Source: Pseudoscleropodium purum (Eukaryota; Streptophyta; Bryopsida; Hypnales; Brachytheciaceae). Taken from it: a DNA stretch of 64,000 nt. The DNA is taken from NCBI GenBank assembly GCA_963969395.1, contig OZ017799.1, positions 25,422,501 to 25,486,500 of the forward strand, in the 5' to 3' direction. The position numbers and the translations under genes are program-made. Below, one piece after another: positions 1 to 14,000 of this stretch. The number at the start of each line of letters is the position of its first letter. Position 1 is the stretch's first letter. The notes below the pieces were generated by a model. That model saw only the letters and a list, made by a program, of their open reading frames with translations, was not told where the DNA came from and did not search any database.

Positions 1-117
1 TATTCAAATTTTCAATAGGTTAAGTCCTACCAAATTAGCTTTTAGAAATTGGATTTTTTTTTTTAAATAGTCAAACCTTTGCTTGGTCTTACAAGGATCT
101 ATAGGATGTTTCTTCAA

Positions 118-1640
118 GTATTTGTGAGCACCATATTGATTTTGAGGATGATGCTAAGCCAATTAGGCAAAGGACCCATTGTCAAAATTCAAAACACTTC
201 CTATTAGTGAAGGAAGAAATAGAAAAATTAATCAATATAAGATTTATTTATCCAGTGCCTAATAGTAAGTAGGTAAGCTCCATAGTCATTGTACCTATTG
301 CCTAGAAAAGATGGGTGTATTCAAATTGTTAGGATTTTAGGAAGCTTAATGTGGTAATAAAGAAAGATGAATTTTCCTTTCAATGATAGTATCTTAGATA
401 TGGTCGCCGGTCATGAATGCTACTCATTTATGAACAGGCTCTCTAGTTATAACCAAATCCAAATCACTAGAGAGGACCAAGCTAAAATAGCCTTTCTCAC
501 CAATTTGGATATATCTACATCTAGAATTATGCTATTTGGCTTGAGCCACGTTCCAACAAGTAGCTACAATAGCATTTCAAGATTTTCTTCGTATTTCTGT
601 AGAAATCTTCTTGGATGATTTATGCATTTTTAGTACCAAATTGGAATATCCACAACAACTAAAAAAACCATTTTGACCAATGCTTTGAGTTCAATATTTC
701 ATTAAATGTCACCAAGTGAGAATTTGTTGTGTCTTATGGAAAATTACTTAGTCATATTGTAAATAAAAAAGGTATTAGCACAAATCCTAACAAAGTAGAA
801 AAATATCTAAATTGCCTATTCCCTCTACTATTACTCAAGTAATGGATTTCTTAGATCATGCAAGTTATTATTGTTGTTTTATAGAAAATTATATGAAAAT
901 TGATTTACCTTTGACTACCCTTTTAAAGAAATTAAAACTAGGCACTAATCCTATTTGGACACCAAAGTGTGATGAAGTCTTTTTTAAATTAAAACAAAAG
1001 GTAGTAATGGGTCTTGTTTTAATTTGTCCTAATTGAAATGAGCCCTTCCATGTGTATGAGGATGTGAGAAATGTAGAAATGGGTTGTATCCCAAGTCAAA
1101 GGACAAATCTAATAAAGACCACCCTATTTACTATGCTAGGTGCCAATTCATTCCATCTAAAAAAATTAGACAACTACTGAGCATAGCCCTAGGTATAGTG
1201 TACGTGGTCTAAATTTTTTGCCATTACCTACTTGGCTATAAATTTGTTTATTACGTGGATTACAATGCACTTAAGTACATCATTAATAAGCTCCAATTGA
1301 GTGGTCATTTGGCTAGATGGGTGTTGCAATTGCATGAATTGAATTGTGAAATAGTAGTTTGCTTTGGAAAACAACACTCAAATGTTGACTTTCTTTCATG
1401 ATTTGAAAAATCTTTAGATCCACATAGGTCGTCAATTGAAGATGATATTCTTGATACAGACCTATTTGAAGTTGATATTATTCTAGCCGAATATGCGGAT
1501 ATTTTAAACTATTTATTTACCAATTCATTCCTCAAGGATTATGGGATTAAACAAAGGCAAGCCCTTATACAAAAAAGTGCCCTTTATATCTTATTAGATA
1601 AAACTTTATAGAAAGTTATAATGGCATTTTTAGCAAATGC
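118..1640 (+). pseudogene. decayed Ty3/gypsy pol (reverse transcriptase to RNase H)
   Basis: This is the remains of a Ty3/gypsy LTR-retrotransposon polyprotein. Read with frame changes, it follows the usual order. An EDDAKPIRQ-like entry to reverse transcriptase lies near 140. A YPVPNSK...SSIVIVP block follows near 250, then RKLN near 340 and a GH..YSF / YNQIQI segment near 410-450. The RNase H segment with HYLLGYKFVYYVDYNAL and SGHLARW lies at about 1220-1320, ending in a KQHSNVDFLS block. The frame is broken by many stops and shifts, so it cannot encode an active enzyme. Gag, protease, integrase and LTRs were not found, and the 5' part may lie outside the window. Family assignment is from the order and wording of these motifs. 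The exact ends are uncertain. Confidence 0.85.
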
Positions 1641-4600
1641 ATATATAAAATTGAAATAAATGACATTTTGCAATGTTGTCACTTGGATGTGTTACAAGGA
1701 AGATAGAGTGAAGTCCTTCATGGGATTCAATGAGGCGTTTCTAGCTTTTTCTTTGAAAAACAACAAAATTCCTTGGAGGTAAAAATTTGGCCATTACCTC
1801 ATAGTAATGGCAAACTTCATTGCTTAAGATTACTTCATAGTAGTATTTTCCCACATGGTAATGTCCAACATCATAGTTTCAAATTCCCTCGTGTTGATGG
1901 AAGAAGTTTAGGTATCATGTAATAAACAAGAAAAAACAAACTATATACAAAATCCAAAAAATTATAACAAACTTGGTATTGAGAACAATGCATAAAGAAA
2001 GTGTAATAAAAAACAACGGGGGCAAGAAAATTGGAAATAAAAGAAAGAAAATTTGATAGAAGAAACCATATGGTAAGCAAATCAAGATATGCAAGCCATA
2101 AGAATGAACTCAATTTATACAATCTTTCCAATTCAAATACTAAAGTACATACAAAAATATTAAAAAATTCCAACTTAAAATTCTAGCTGCAAATTGAAAC
2201 TTTTGCAAGTTGTTGGATCCAAAGCAATATACAAAAAACTATTCAACTACAATGAAATCCTAGCAATTCTCTCCAACCTCAACCTTGCATGAGATACTTA
2301 GCAACTATTTGCATTGCTTCTTCATTTGAAATGCTTTTCCACTCTAGAAATACCTTATTCCTTTATTGAAGATACTCCACTTTCATATACTCAAAAATGT
2401 TGCCATACATGTCATCCATGTCCATGCAGCCAAAACAATCAATAATCAGCTTCTCATGTACCTCCAATGGTAAAATTGGAGGAATTTGAGTGATAGCTTC
2501 ATCTAGACAAGTGTGTTTTAACTTTGCCTTCCTTGATACTACCAATAAAACCAAACAAATGTCATAAAAACAAAGACAATTTTTTTTTTAAAGTATGGTA
2601 AGCAAATTACAAACCTAATAATTGTTCAAAAATAGAGAATGCTAGAAATTGAAGAATTAAAATAGTTTGAAACAAAATGAATAGAAGAAATAGTGTACAA
2701 TTAATTATATTGTTAATTGGTGGAAAAGATACAATGAAGAATAAATACAATTAATTGGTAGAGAGGTATTACACCAATGCACTAGCAAAAAGAAAGACCA
2801 CTATTTTGTTTGAATATCAATCGTTGACTTTGATAGAGTTTGAAAGACAACTTGCACAAATTGATGATCATGACAGCTTTGTCAACTTGCAAAACCATGG
2901 CTTTGGATCTAATTTTCTATTTTCAATCATGTGAAACTTTGAATTGCTTTATAAGCTATAGTACACCTACGACAAATACAAGCACACCAATGGAAAAGCA
3001 AACAACTATTTGTCACATTCTAGCTATCTTCCAAATTGTCCACATGAATATTCAATTTGTGGATGTAGTTTAGAATGCCATATGTGTATGTGCCAACTCT
3101 TTTACATTTTTAAAGTCCATACAAAGGTAATAGTATAGAGAGATTGTAACCAACCCCTACAATTCTAACAACAATTGGAATGCTTTAAACTTATAATAAG
3201 GCTTGATTGGATGAGTAGAATTATCTTAAACTACTCAAGTAGTCAAAACATGAATCTCAAAGACTACTTCAACATCTTACAATAAACAAGCAAGAAATTG
3301 GAGAAGTTCAAGAAATTGTAAACTCTGTTTTTGTGTGTGACTAATGAATTATATATCATATTAGTATACATATTTACAAGAAGAACTTTGAGGGATAAAT
3401 TTTAAAGTATACCTTTTCACACATAGGCAAAGTTGCTTATTAAAACCAAAAGAAACCTTGCTTTAAGAAAGAAAGAAATACCTGGGTATTTTGAAGATGC
3501 ATGTCTTCTCTAAGAAACTTAGGAGAATTATCATCTCAAATTTTTGTATTGTCAATAAATTTATGCACAATTTCAAAATTAGTAATAATAAATTCACTAA
3601 CGCTATCAAAACATTTGAAACTTAAAAAAAAAGACTAAAACACCAAATAACTCACCTGTTTGGAATAAGTAGCAAAGGATTTCCACTTCCAACTTCTTCA
3701 TGTCTTGCTTCTCTATCTATGTCTTCTTGACTTCTCTCTTCTCTACTTGCACCTTTTTCAAATCCAACTTCTCTACCCATTCTATGCTCTTCTTCATCCT
3801 AAAGAAACAAACATTCCAACAATTGAAAACAAAATATTGAAAATCAAGAACATATAAATGAAATCTCAAAGAAATAATCAAAAAAAGAAAGACAACCATA
3901 TTTTGAGCTCCAACATGCCATTTACCATACATCTTCTTTTAACATAATGTAGCATGTCTTTTAATGTCACATGTATATAACCCGGTAACATATGGTAATT
4001 AATAGAGCTACAATTCAAAGTTGCTAGATTTAACTCAATTCATTGGTAGAAACAAGCTTTCTCAATTAATCAACTACAATTGAATCTTTAAATTAGGAAG
4101 ATTATAAAATAAGCCCTCATGAAGCAACCATCCTCTCATTATCTTTTTCTTTGTCATGAATGCCAAATATTGAGAGTTGAAAGACATTCTCAAAATTGCT
4201 TCCCATACAACTTCCTAGGTTCCTTTTTGGGTGGATAAAAAATCTAGTCATATGTAGGAACTTCCACTACTTAAGCACCTCCTCCAAATCCTCCTCCAAA
4301 TCCAATTAAGTTCATTCATACAAGTATTAAAAGCTTGATAAATAAAAATATTAATTGAAGCACAACATAATATGACTCAATAAATAATCAAAATGAAACA
4401 CAATAAACTAAACAAGCAATGAAGTAAAATCATGTAGCCTTTTTCTTTGACAAAGAGTGCTTTCTAAAAAAAATATCTTTGTTGATGCCAAAGTATGGAC
4501 ACTATTTGGTTGTAAAAGATGGACATTGCTTGGTGTAAAATCACTTCCCCCCTTTCATGCAATTAAAGAAAAGATCAATTGGTGTGATATGAGTGATTTC

Positions 4601-5594
4601 CTTTTATGCAAAAAAATCACCATCACTTGTTGTACAATGTGATAACCTTCTTTGGATTTGCCTAAAATTTCAAATTTAATTTCTTTCCAAACTTCACAAG
4701 CCGCTGTAAAAAAAAATGAAACAAGAATTATCAAAAAACATGCCTTTTGATGCAAGAATAGGAGCAATTATTGTTGTAGAACGTAGTTTCTCTTTTGTTG
4801 CATAAAGAGAGGCACCATTTGGTTTTGAATGAGCTTTTCCCTTCAATGTAAAAGGGTGCACTCCTGTTGGTGTAAAATTAGGTTTTTTTTTTCTTGTAGA
4901 GGGATGGGTAGGATTTGGTTGTTGTCTCCAATGTGTTTTTTTGGCTTTTGAAAGCTAGATAGTACTAGTTCCCAAGACCTGGTGAACTCATTCTTATGTT
5001 TGGGGAATTCCTAGAAGCGAAATTTCACCACAAGTGTGGCAGAGATGGACAGGCTGGGGCTAGGTGGGCACCTGACAAGCCTCCTCCCTCGCGTCTTCTC
5101 GCCAGGGTTTCAATTTTGGTGCTCCCACTCCTCCTCCTTAATCACCACTTTCTCTCATTTTCTCCCTCTAGTTGTTGTGCTTTGATTTTTTGTGTTACCA
5201 CTCCCTCCTTGATGCTATGTCCATGATGAATTGAGAATTGCCAATTGATACAGGGTCTAATTTTATCCTTCGCGAGTTGTGCTCCCATGTTACTTCAATT
5301 TGCTAGAACTCTATCGTATAGGGGAGTTTTCATTTCTTTTAAGGTGTATGCTTGAAGAAACTCCGCTCCACTTCACTCTTGTTTAATGTTGGTCATCAAT
5401 TGTGTTACTTTGTTGTTCTTTGGGTCACATGTAGAGTTCATTGTTTTTGGTTCTTTTATTTTTTCATGAGTGTGGCAATTGTTCTCTTCTTTTCTATGTA
5501 AACTCTGGAACTACCTTGTTCTTTGTACCTTTGCATGTGCTTTGCAATTGCAAGCTCAATGATTTCCAAGCTTTTCTAAAAATTGTATTGGACC
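1641..5594. other. AT-rich intergenic DNA, no gene recognised
   Basis: Short frames occur on both strands (for example 1871-2173 and 2363-2554 on the minus strand, 2840-3073 on the plus strand), but none shows a recognisable domain or gene structure. A small GC-richer patch lies at about 5030-5110. Base composition suggests old decayed repeats. Confidence 0.6.
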
Positions 5595-8500
5595 ATGGAT
5601 TGTGTTGGTGGCAAAGAGGCTAGGGACAATGCGGTACAGATAGCGGTGCGGGTTGCAAAGAAAGCGGAGAAGGCAGTAAAGGAGGCCTTGGCATTGGCGT
5701 GCCTTGAATTGAAACAAAAAGGGAAGGCAATTGAGGAGTGGAAGGTTGCCATGAGGAAGAGAACTATGGCATTTTATTTCAACTCCTCTCCTGGAGTAGG
5801 TGCGGGCTAACCTCTATTCCTTGTTCTTGATGGATCCTTGCTTGAGGTACCTAAAGCAGAGCAAAATTCTCAAGAAGAGTACCCCAGCAATGAGTGCAAT
5901 AAACAATTGATTGGCAGCACGGCAAAGGATTTGATGTCTACAGACACCATTGATTACCATCTCCAAGGATTCTAAGGAATGAAACAACAATTTCCTTGAA
6001 ATTGACAATTTGGAAGGATTAAATGACGACTCTGACTTCTAATCTCCCCCGTCCAAAAAATGCAGCACCACTTGGAGTAAGTCCTCTAATTCTCAATCAA
6101 GTGCACAAAGGTGCTACAATCGACATCTTAGGTTTCAAACTGTATGGGTGGCAAAGTTACCTTGGGTAGAGGGGATCATGGCAAGTAACAGAATCTTGAA
6201 GAGGGTCCGGTGCAATGTTTGCAGTACTATTGATAGAAAGCCTTGTGTCATGGCTCCAAAGTGGGATATGCTCTCTAAGCATGATGGAAAGCAAACAATA
6301 AAGAAGAACTTGCCGTTGTACAAGGTGAAAGCTGGTGAATAGTACATCGCCACATAGTGTAAGCATCGACGCAACTTGAAGCTCTATGCAGCCAAGCTTC
6401 CAACTACAATGCTAGAACAAGTGAATTAGTGTACGAACTTGGAGGCGCGTAAAAAGAGGGTCCAATTCACCACCTTATTTCAACTCCTTTTTGATTGTCG
6501 TCCCATATAAGAGTTTGAGTCTCGTTTGTTATTGTATAAATTCTTTGGTATCTCTGACATGCCTTCAACGCATTGGTGTAACACCTCTAACTAGATCATG
6601 GCATCTTATATATACAAACAAGTATTAGAAGAGATCAAACAGCTCATATAGTGTGCAAAGTACTTGGTTGTTAGTGTAGACGATGCCACATTCATAGATA
6701 ACAGTAGCATCTTGTTTGAGCACGTATACATTGTGTAAGACTAGGTGAGACTCCTGCTTTTGATTTCCTTATAAAGGGTTGACTATTCGTCCAATTTGGA
6801 GAATCTCACAAACCTGATTGTAGAAGCCATTTGCAGTGGGGGTGGGTTGACTACCGAATTGGTAGCAACAAAGGTTGTTAGTTTGGGTGCAATGGTACTT
6901 TTGCATTGCAGGGCTACCGATTGAGTGTCACACAACAAATGAAAGACAAACACGCTCCATTTTTAATCGAGGTGCACTGTAATGCCTACCATTGCAATCT
7001 AGCATTCAAGGCCCTGTCAGCTTTGGGTATCTTTGCTGATATAGAAAAGCTCTTGTCTATGACTTACAAGTATTTTTGTAAAAGTCCTAAGTCTTCTGTA
7101 GAGTTCAAGGAGTTGGCGGAGTTAATCCAGACTAAACAATTGAAAATGCTCCAAAATGTGCAAATCTGATGGATAAGCTTGATCGAACCTCTGCGCCATC
7201 TACTTTCAGAGTATTGAACCTTGATATATAAGATGATAGTTGACTTGTCCAAAAACAACAAGGCCGAGGTTTGTTTCAAGTCTTTTCTTCTTTCATTTGT
7301 CGCACTATTTCTTATTTTTTTAGGTGTAGAATGAGGATTGCCTTAGGACGACAGTCTGAATAGTTTTTGTTTCCATAAATTTTGTGGTTTTAAAAATGAA
7401 GACTCCTTACTAAAACGAACCTCTAATTGGGGATACAAACGGATTGTAGAAGACACTAAAATCACCTTCTATCTTATTTGCCTAGGCTACTGAAATCACC
7501 TTTTGTTTTGTTTGCTTTGGCTATTAGTGTCATGAACATACATCACATAACATTAGGTGAAGTTGATCTCATATAGGTCAAATATTGATCTCATGTTGAT
7601 TTCATGTCGATCGAAGTTGATCTGACTTTTATACTTGTCCAAATGGTATGATTTAAATTGAATCTCAACAATTTAGTCTCAAGTTCAATAAAATAAGTAT
7701 ACTTGGATGAGTAGATGCTGCAGGTGGTGTAGTTAGTGATTTCGTCTTTGTAGAAATATTTAACTTTTAATAAGTCTAGCATTGTAACTTTCCAAGCCAA
7801 GACGTTGTGTCGTGCACAAATGTTGTATCGTACCTGCAGGAGAGAATATTATGAATTTGAAACGAACTAGAGACTCAAGAAGGTCATGAAATGACATACC
7901 TATTGTTGATTTAATGTCTTGAATATTATTTTTTATGATGAACACAGTGATCACTTAGTGGAGATAGAAGGATTCAGAGAGAACATATATTGCTACAAAT
8001 GAAGGAATTTTAGAGAGTAGTTGAAAGTAAATGTAGTTACCTTATTACTCTTGTTATTCCTTTCCTTTGTCGTTAGTTTTGCAGCCTTCAATGGAGAAAT
8101 TTAAAAACACAAAAACTAGAAAAATTATAAAGTTGTCCTGAATGACTCATTGATAACTTAACTACAATAAGTTAAAAGAGTCACCCTACCACATTATCCA
8201 CCTACCAAAATTGAATTTATCTTGTGTTTGAGGCTCCGACCACCAATGATTTGCAACCAATTCCTTAATTTATTTGGATTAGCCTATGCAAGCATGCAAT
8301 GCAAAGAATCTGATTTTTCCAGAGATTGAATACCCATTGGATTACATTAATGACCTACTACAATGTTACTATTCTTTTTAAAAATTTTAAATCAACAAAA
8401 AATATGGAATTACATCAACACCTATGATGTCGAGTCAAATCTACAAAATTGCATTGAAGTTTGTGTCTCGCCCTTACTACATCATGACTTTCATTTGTGC

Positions 8501-9517
8501 AAGCTTGTTTACAGTTGTTGCTTGATCTGTACACAATGCTTGGGATGTGTGCTCTTTTGCCCTTGTTGGAAAGCATCGATACTCATGACCTTTTTGCCTA
8601 GAAACGCAACGTGTATATCTATGACTTTGTGACATCAATTAAAGTGTGCCAGGGCGATCTATATCGAATGTATGAAGATAAGAGCATTGCATATGCCACT
8701 GATGAGTTTTGGAGCTCTAACAACCTTTTGGAATGCAGCCACGAGCAAATCCACATAAAATGGACTATGGAGTTGAATGTGAACTCTAAAGCCACATATG
8801 CATCAACCATGGCAAATGGAAGCTCTCATTCAAGTGAACGTTACTATAGCTAGAACTTCAATTAATCAATTTGGTTCAATTATGTAAGTGATGTAGCTTA
8901 GTACTGTTAATTCTTGCTCAAATCGCAAAATGGATTGCATTCTTGTCACAAGTGTAGCAAAGGTGCTTGTTGAAGAACTAGATGCCCATTTTCCAAGTCA
9001 TCATGTCATGAACAATTTCGGCATTCTCTATCCTCAATTTTGGTGCCAGTCAAATGCTAAGAAGGCTTTTGACAAACACTTGCGTACTTTGATGGACACT
9101 TATGGTCATGGAAAAATCTTGGAAGAAGGTGATAAGAAAATGTTGATCCGTCTATTGATTGACTAGGATGCATTCATGATACAACAAGATTTGCTTAAAA
9201 CCTACATGAAGTCAAATTCTTGTGTTGCCATGCTCCCTCCACACAATGTGAACTCTCTGCCAAAAATTTGGCATGTCTTGGACAATAACAACAACCATAT
9301 GCAGAATTTTGGTGAATTTCTCAATCTTGTAGAAAATGCAATGGTGCATATTTTAGGCTCAGTGGAGGATGAGCAATTGTTCTCCACTATAGGGTTCCTA
9401 AAGTCCAAGCTTTGCAACAATCTAGAGGAGAACTTGCAAGTGGTTGTTGGGATTTTTTCTCAGCAAATCTTCTTGCTTGAAAACTTCCCTTGTTACAAAG
9501 TTTTCAATGACTAGTTT
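5595..9517 (+). pseudogene. decayed zinc-finger hAT transposase, ZNF862-like (copy 1)
   Basis: This is a broken hAT-superfamily transposase gene of the plant ZNF862/TTF-like type. An Ala/Glu/Lys-rich N-terminus begins at ATG 5595. A zinc-finger segment KLPWVEGIM...CNVCS...PKWDMLSKHDGK lies at about 6148-6340. The catalytic core includes SVDDATFIDNSS near 6670, KDKHAPF...VHCNAYHCNLAFK at about 6940-7010 and WISLIEPLRHLLSEY at about 7170-7220. After a stretch of about 1.1 kb that looks like an intron, coding resumes with LLPLLE...KRNVYIYDF at about 8550-8630. The C-terminal hAT dimerisation segment SVEDEQLFSTIGFLKSKL lies at about 9358-9420. Several stops interrupt the frame. Two TGA codons in the WISLIEP region sit where arginine would fit, as if CGA became TGA. 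Part of it (7321-8702) is repeated at the right end of the window. Terminal inverted repeats were not located. Confidence 0.8.
7321..8702 (+). repeat. segment shared with the second hAT copy at 59341-64000
   Basis: This stretch, spanning most of the intron-like part and the start of the C-terminal coding part of the hAT copy, matches 59341-59965 followed by 63237-64000 base for base apart from scattered substitutions and small indels. Upstream of 7321 the similarity stops abruptly. At 7941-7945 (AACAC) the sequence is uninterrupted, while the second copy carries a 3271-bp insertion at the same point. This copy therefore records the pre-insertion state. Confidence 0.9.
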
Positions 9518-10757
9518 GTATCTGGAGGGAGAAGTAGATACTTGACAAGCTCATAGTTAGCAATGGAGCACTTGCAAGGGACTTCCAGTAGCGTTATCAT
9601 ACATGTAGCTCATTCTTGTATTTCCAGTTAGGGTGTTGTTCTATTTCGGCAACTATAATGGTACTCTTGTTTTGTATGGGTATGTTCATGTTATCCTACC
9701 CGTATATATCATCTTATATTCCTAATTGTGACAATTGTTCACATGAGAATCCCTTTTTCATAAGTATGTGTCACAAATTTTGAAGTCTTTGGTGTGCAAG
9801 TCCTCACAAGTTCTCTGCATGATTTTTAATGTGCAAAGTGTCATGATATTGCCCTTGTGTAAGTAATATCATTTCCACAGGTGGAGTGTGATATCTCTGG
9901 GTTGTCTAGCAAGATTGGACTGCAGCCACTAATAAGAAATAGCTTCAAAATGTGGAGAAGGTATCAGTACAGATCCCTTGCTTGAAAGACATGTGAGACT
10001 ATGAAAATGTGAGAATGTGAGGTCGTTACTTGAGAGACATGTGAGAATTCTTGAGAAGTTGTCGTTTTTGTCATTGTTCAAAGAGGTTCGGCTATAGTGT
10101 TGAACATGTGCTAATGTTGGCTTCAAGGTTGCCACTACACAGGTACTCTACTCTCTGTCCCTACATTTTGGTTGTCAATGTAGCTTTTTAAAATGGCTTT
10201 GCATAATTTCTCAACCTTGTTAGTTTATGTTGTTGGAAACTAATTGAGTAAGCTGTGCAGGGATGTTGAAAGTGTATCACAAAGAAGTTGCTATTTAGAA
10301 AACTTAATGTGATGCTTTACAAACATGTTGCTCCTTGCCTTACATGTTTTGCTTACTTTGGCATTGGAGGGGGTTTGTGTGGATGCAGGTCCTTGTTGCC
10401 TTACAAAAAATTGTCTACATGTGAAACATAATGAATCCATTTCGCCTAGCAACACCCACATTTTCCCAAAAAATTGCCATAAACGTGTTTGCTGGAAGAA
10501 TGAAATTGCCAAAACAAATTAAAGGCAGTCCACAAATTTGCCATATTTATCTCCAAAAATTCTTTGTGATCACCATACTGTAATTCTAAAAAAGTAGTAG
10601 AAGTCGCCACTACAACCCCAAATAAGAATTCTTTGTAGCCATTTCATTCACTTGGAAAAATCGGAAAAAAAAACCCTGGTGATTTCACTTTCTGTTTGGT
10701 GTACTATTAAATCTATCTTTCACTTCAGAAAAAGAAATCTAGTTGCTGCAAAATAAA
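9518..10757. other. intergenic DNA, no gene recognised
   Basis: It lies just downstream of the decayed hAT coding region and may hold that element's 3' end, but no clear terminal repeat was found. Short frames such as 9929-10135 (minus) and 10325-10522 (plus) carry no recognisable domain. Confidence 0.55.
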
Positions 10758-11044
10758 GTATCATTAGGAGAGATTTGAGGCCTCTAGAGGGCCGTTGCAA
10801 TTATATTCCTAATATTGTTGGTTGTTGTTAAGCTAGCAATTACAAAAAAAATTATAAAAAAAAATTGGGGGCTTGAAATGCAAAAAAAATCTAAAAAAAA
10901 ATTTCACAAAAAGAATAAAAATAAAAATGTGATGTGGCACTCTCTTAACCACGTCAGATTTGCATTCTTATAGTAGTTTTGGTGTTTATAGGGGTTGATA
11001 ACTCACAGTCATCCAGAGGCCCTAAATTTCTTCTAATGAGATTT
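10758..11044. mobile_element. MITE-like element with imperfect inverted ends
   Basis: The left end (about 10761-10790) reads TCATTAGGAGAGATTTGAGG followed by CCTCT. The right end (about 11010-11041) is an imperfect inverted copy: CCAGAGGCC, then CTAAATTTCTTCTAATGAG. Between them is AT-rich DNA with A-runs. The length of about 285 bp and absence of coding capacity fit a miniature inverted-repeat element. The target duplication could not be fixed, so no superfamily is assigned. Confidence 0.55.
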
Positions 11045-14000
11045 GTTCTTTGTTGCATGACATTGAACAAAAGTTGGTATATAATCAAAATTTTGTATCT
11101 TCTACAAAGCAAAAAAATGGACAACACTTCCTAAAGAGTGAAAAATATTTGTATCATAAGATTCAAAAGATGTTCCTCTGATTTTTACTTGAAAATAGCT
11201 TTAATTTTTGTATTTAAAGGATTTTCTATTAAAACTAGTACTTAGCCTTCTATGCATTAACTCGTAAAGGACCAAGTATTTCAACAAATTATTTATATTA
11301 TGCAATTGTCTGTTTAGGCATATTAGATGGAAGAAATTTTGAACAATTTATTTTTCTTTTTACAAAACCTTTTTCTTGTTTAAAAAAGCATAATAATACA
11401 CGGAGTTCTATATTTTTGTTTGTTATATATATAAAAAAAAATATGATGGAAAGGTACTACTTCAATCCCAAAGGGACCAAGACTCCCTCTAAAGGATATA
11501 ACAACCTTTAGACCTATTATCTATATTTTTTAATTAATTCTTTCAAATTCTTTTTGGAAAGATTAAAGGAATTCAATTCCAAAATATATACTTCATGTTC
11601 AAATAGGTGCTAGCAATGATTATTCAATGTTGCAATGTACATAAAATTGCATTAGTAGAAGGCCAAAGTAACGTATTTCAACAAAGTAAAAAAGACCAAA
11701 AATAGAGAATATTGCATGACCCCTCAACCTACACAATAGAGCATAGAACACAAAACATTTAGAGTGCTAGTAACTTACAAATGAATTCCAAAGTTAAAAC
11801 AATAAAAGCTTGTTGTCTACGAGGTCTTGTAAAATGAACCAAAAAGTATGAAGAGGAGTTCATTTTCATTCACAAAACATTCAACAATATTGACATGAAG
11901 ATGCAAGAGAGGAACAAAGCATGGAAGCATTCATAGAATTTGCAAATAAATTATGTCCCTACAAAGGTAGAATAATAAAGGGACACCAATAAGTGACCTC
12001 ACAAAAAGAAAGCCAAATGGAAAAAATGTGGCCTTCCTATATATTGTTGTGACCTAATTCTCATAAATCACTTACAACGCTAGGAAACTTAGTTTTATAG
12101 GATTCACTACACTTTTTGGAAAGTCACCATTCCGTAAGAGTAGTCCACAACTCCTTAACCTACTTTAAAACCACACATACAAATCTTCTACAAACAACAT
12201 CTTCTCTTTTTGTGTGTAGTTGAAGTTGAAGAGACTCTAGAGCACACAAACATCTACAAAAAGTTAAAACAACTTGCTCATGAATAGAGAACTTACTAAA
12301 CATTAGATGAACCAATGGCTATATCTCTTGCGTTCAAAAGAAATTCATGTGCAACTTCATAACATAGGCACTTGCTTCATAACTTTTTACATTTCATTCG
12401 AGTGTTAGACAAAAATGCCAGTAATGCATTCTAAACTTTAGGTTCCCTAGAACCACACAAGAATGGAACAATGTTTACTTGTAGACCATTTGAATGACTT
12501 CTACCATGGCGGAGGTTGGTAGTCCCCCAAGGCGGTTTTTGTTGCCTTTCAAGTTAGTTAAGTTATCTTTGGAAGTTGGCTACTACTACAATTAGGTAGT
12601 AGTAGCTCTCCAATTCCTCAATTCAACCTTTGGTACGATTAGATTCCTAGATGTACATCCCTGTAGTGCTCTCTTTTAAACATTTGTCAAATCCACCCAA
12701 TTGCACTATTCCTCTATTAATAAACTTCAACAACTACCAAGAGAAGGAAGAGAGAAGGAGGAAGGAGACATAATGGAGGTGATGTGACAAAGAATGTCAA
12801 GAATTGTGATGGTGACAAAGACAAGTAACAAATAATGGGGTCCTATTTCCAATGAATAATGACTTGGTAATAGATCATGCCTATATAAATCAATCACTCA
12901 CAAAGTTGCAAATAGAATCAGAGGCCATTATTGGTTCCTTGTTTAAAATCACAAAACAAATGCAGTAGAAATTGAAATTGTTTAACAATTTCAAATTGTA
13001 GTTTCAATTTAGAAAAATCAACAATTTATTGTACATAGTCCAAAAATGTAATTAGCCCAATACTTTCTATCAAGTACTAGACAAATATATGTTCATTTAG
13101 TTTCTTGAATTCAAGATTTCAACAATTCACATGAACACTAAATTTCTACACAAGCACATTGAATTTTAGATGTGGAATGCAATTGCAAAAAGTGGGACAT
13201 GACAATAATATTAATTCTTTTTCTTAAATTTGAGATCAACTAATAAAATGTAGATTTGTTTTACCTCCTTTTTGAAATTGAATTTTTTTTAAGAAATTCA
13301 ATGTATCATTGGACATTGAGCTCTATAACTCCATCATTTTGAAATACAAAATGCTTTTTCTATCATTTTAAAATGACACAACAAATTCATTAGTGACATA
13401 TTTTTTTGCACTTAGTAATACTAATATAAAGAGCACGTTTTATTTCTTGAGCATATATTATATTTGATATAATTCGTCACAAAAAGTTCAAAAAAAAGGT
13501 TTTCATTTCAATGATTTGTTACTTGTACTTGTTATTATCTATAGTTGTTATATGTGTTATTGATAGGGAATGGATGCTTAAAAATTCATTCACATATAGT
13601 TGCAAAAGTTTAGCATATGAAAAGAAGGCTTTCTAAGTTCTAAAATGTGGTTTCAACATCACCCAAAATACCTTGATGTTGTAAAGTACAAGAAAGTCTG
13701 CACAAATTTCAAGCAAAACAAAAACTCCAAAAGTGCATAATATTATATTGGCATTTGAAGTGCAAAAAAACCTTTTCCTTCTTATCCTCTAATGGAAATT
13801 TTTTTAATTAAAAGTTTTTGAATCGAAAGGAATTGTCTTATATTCACCTTGCATGCCTATGTTTCAAGGCTCTATAGACATCTTAGTTGATTTTTTGGGC
13901 ACTATACATGCAAAATCTAAAATCTTGCATGTTCAATAATTTATTTGGAAGTCTTTAAAAAAATAAAAATAAAAATAAAAATATTTGCATGCCATTCCTC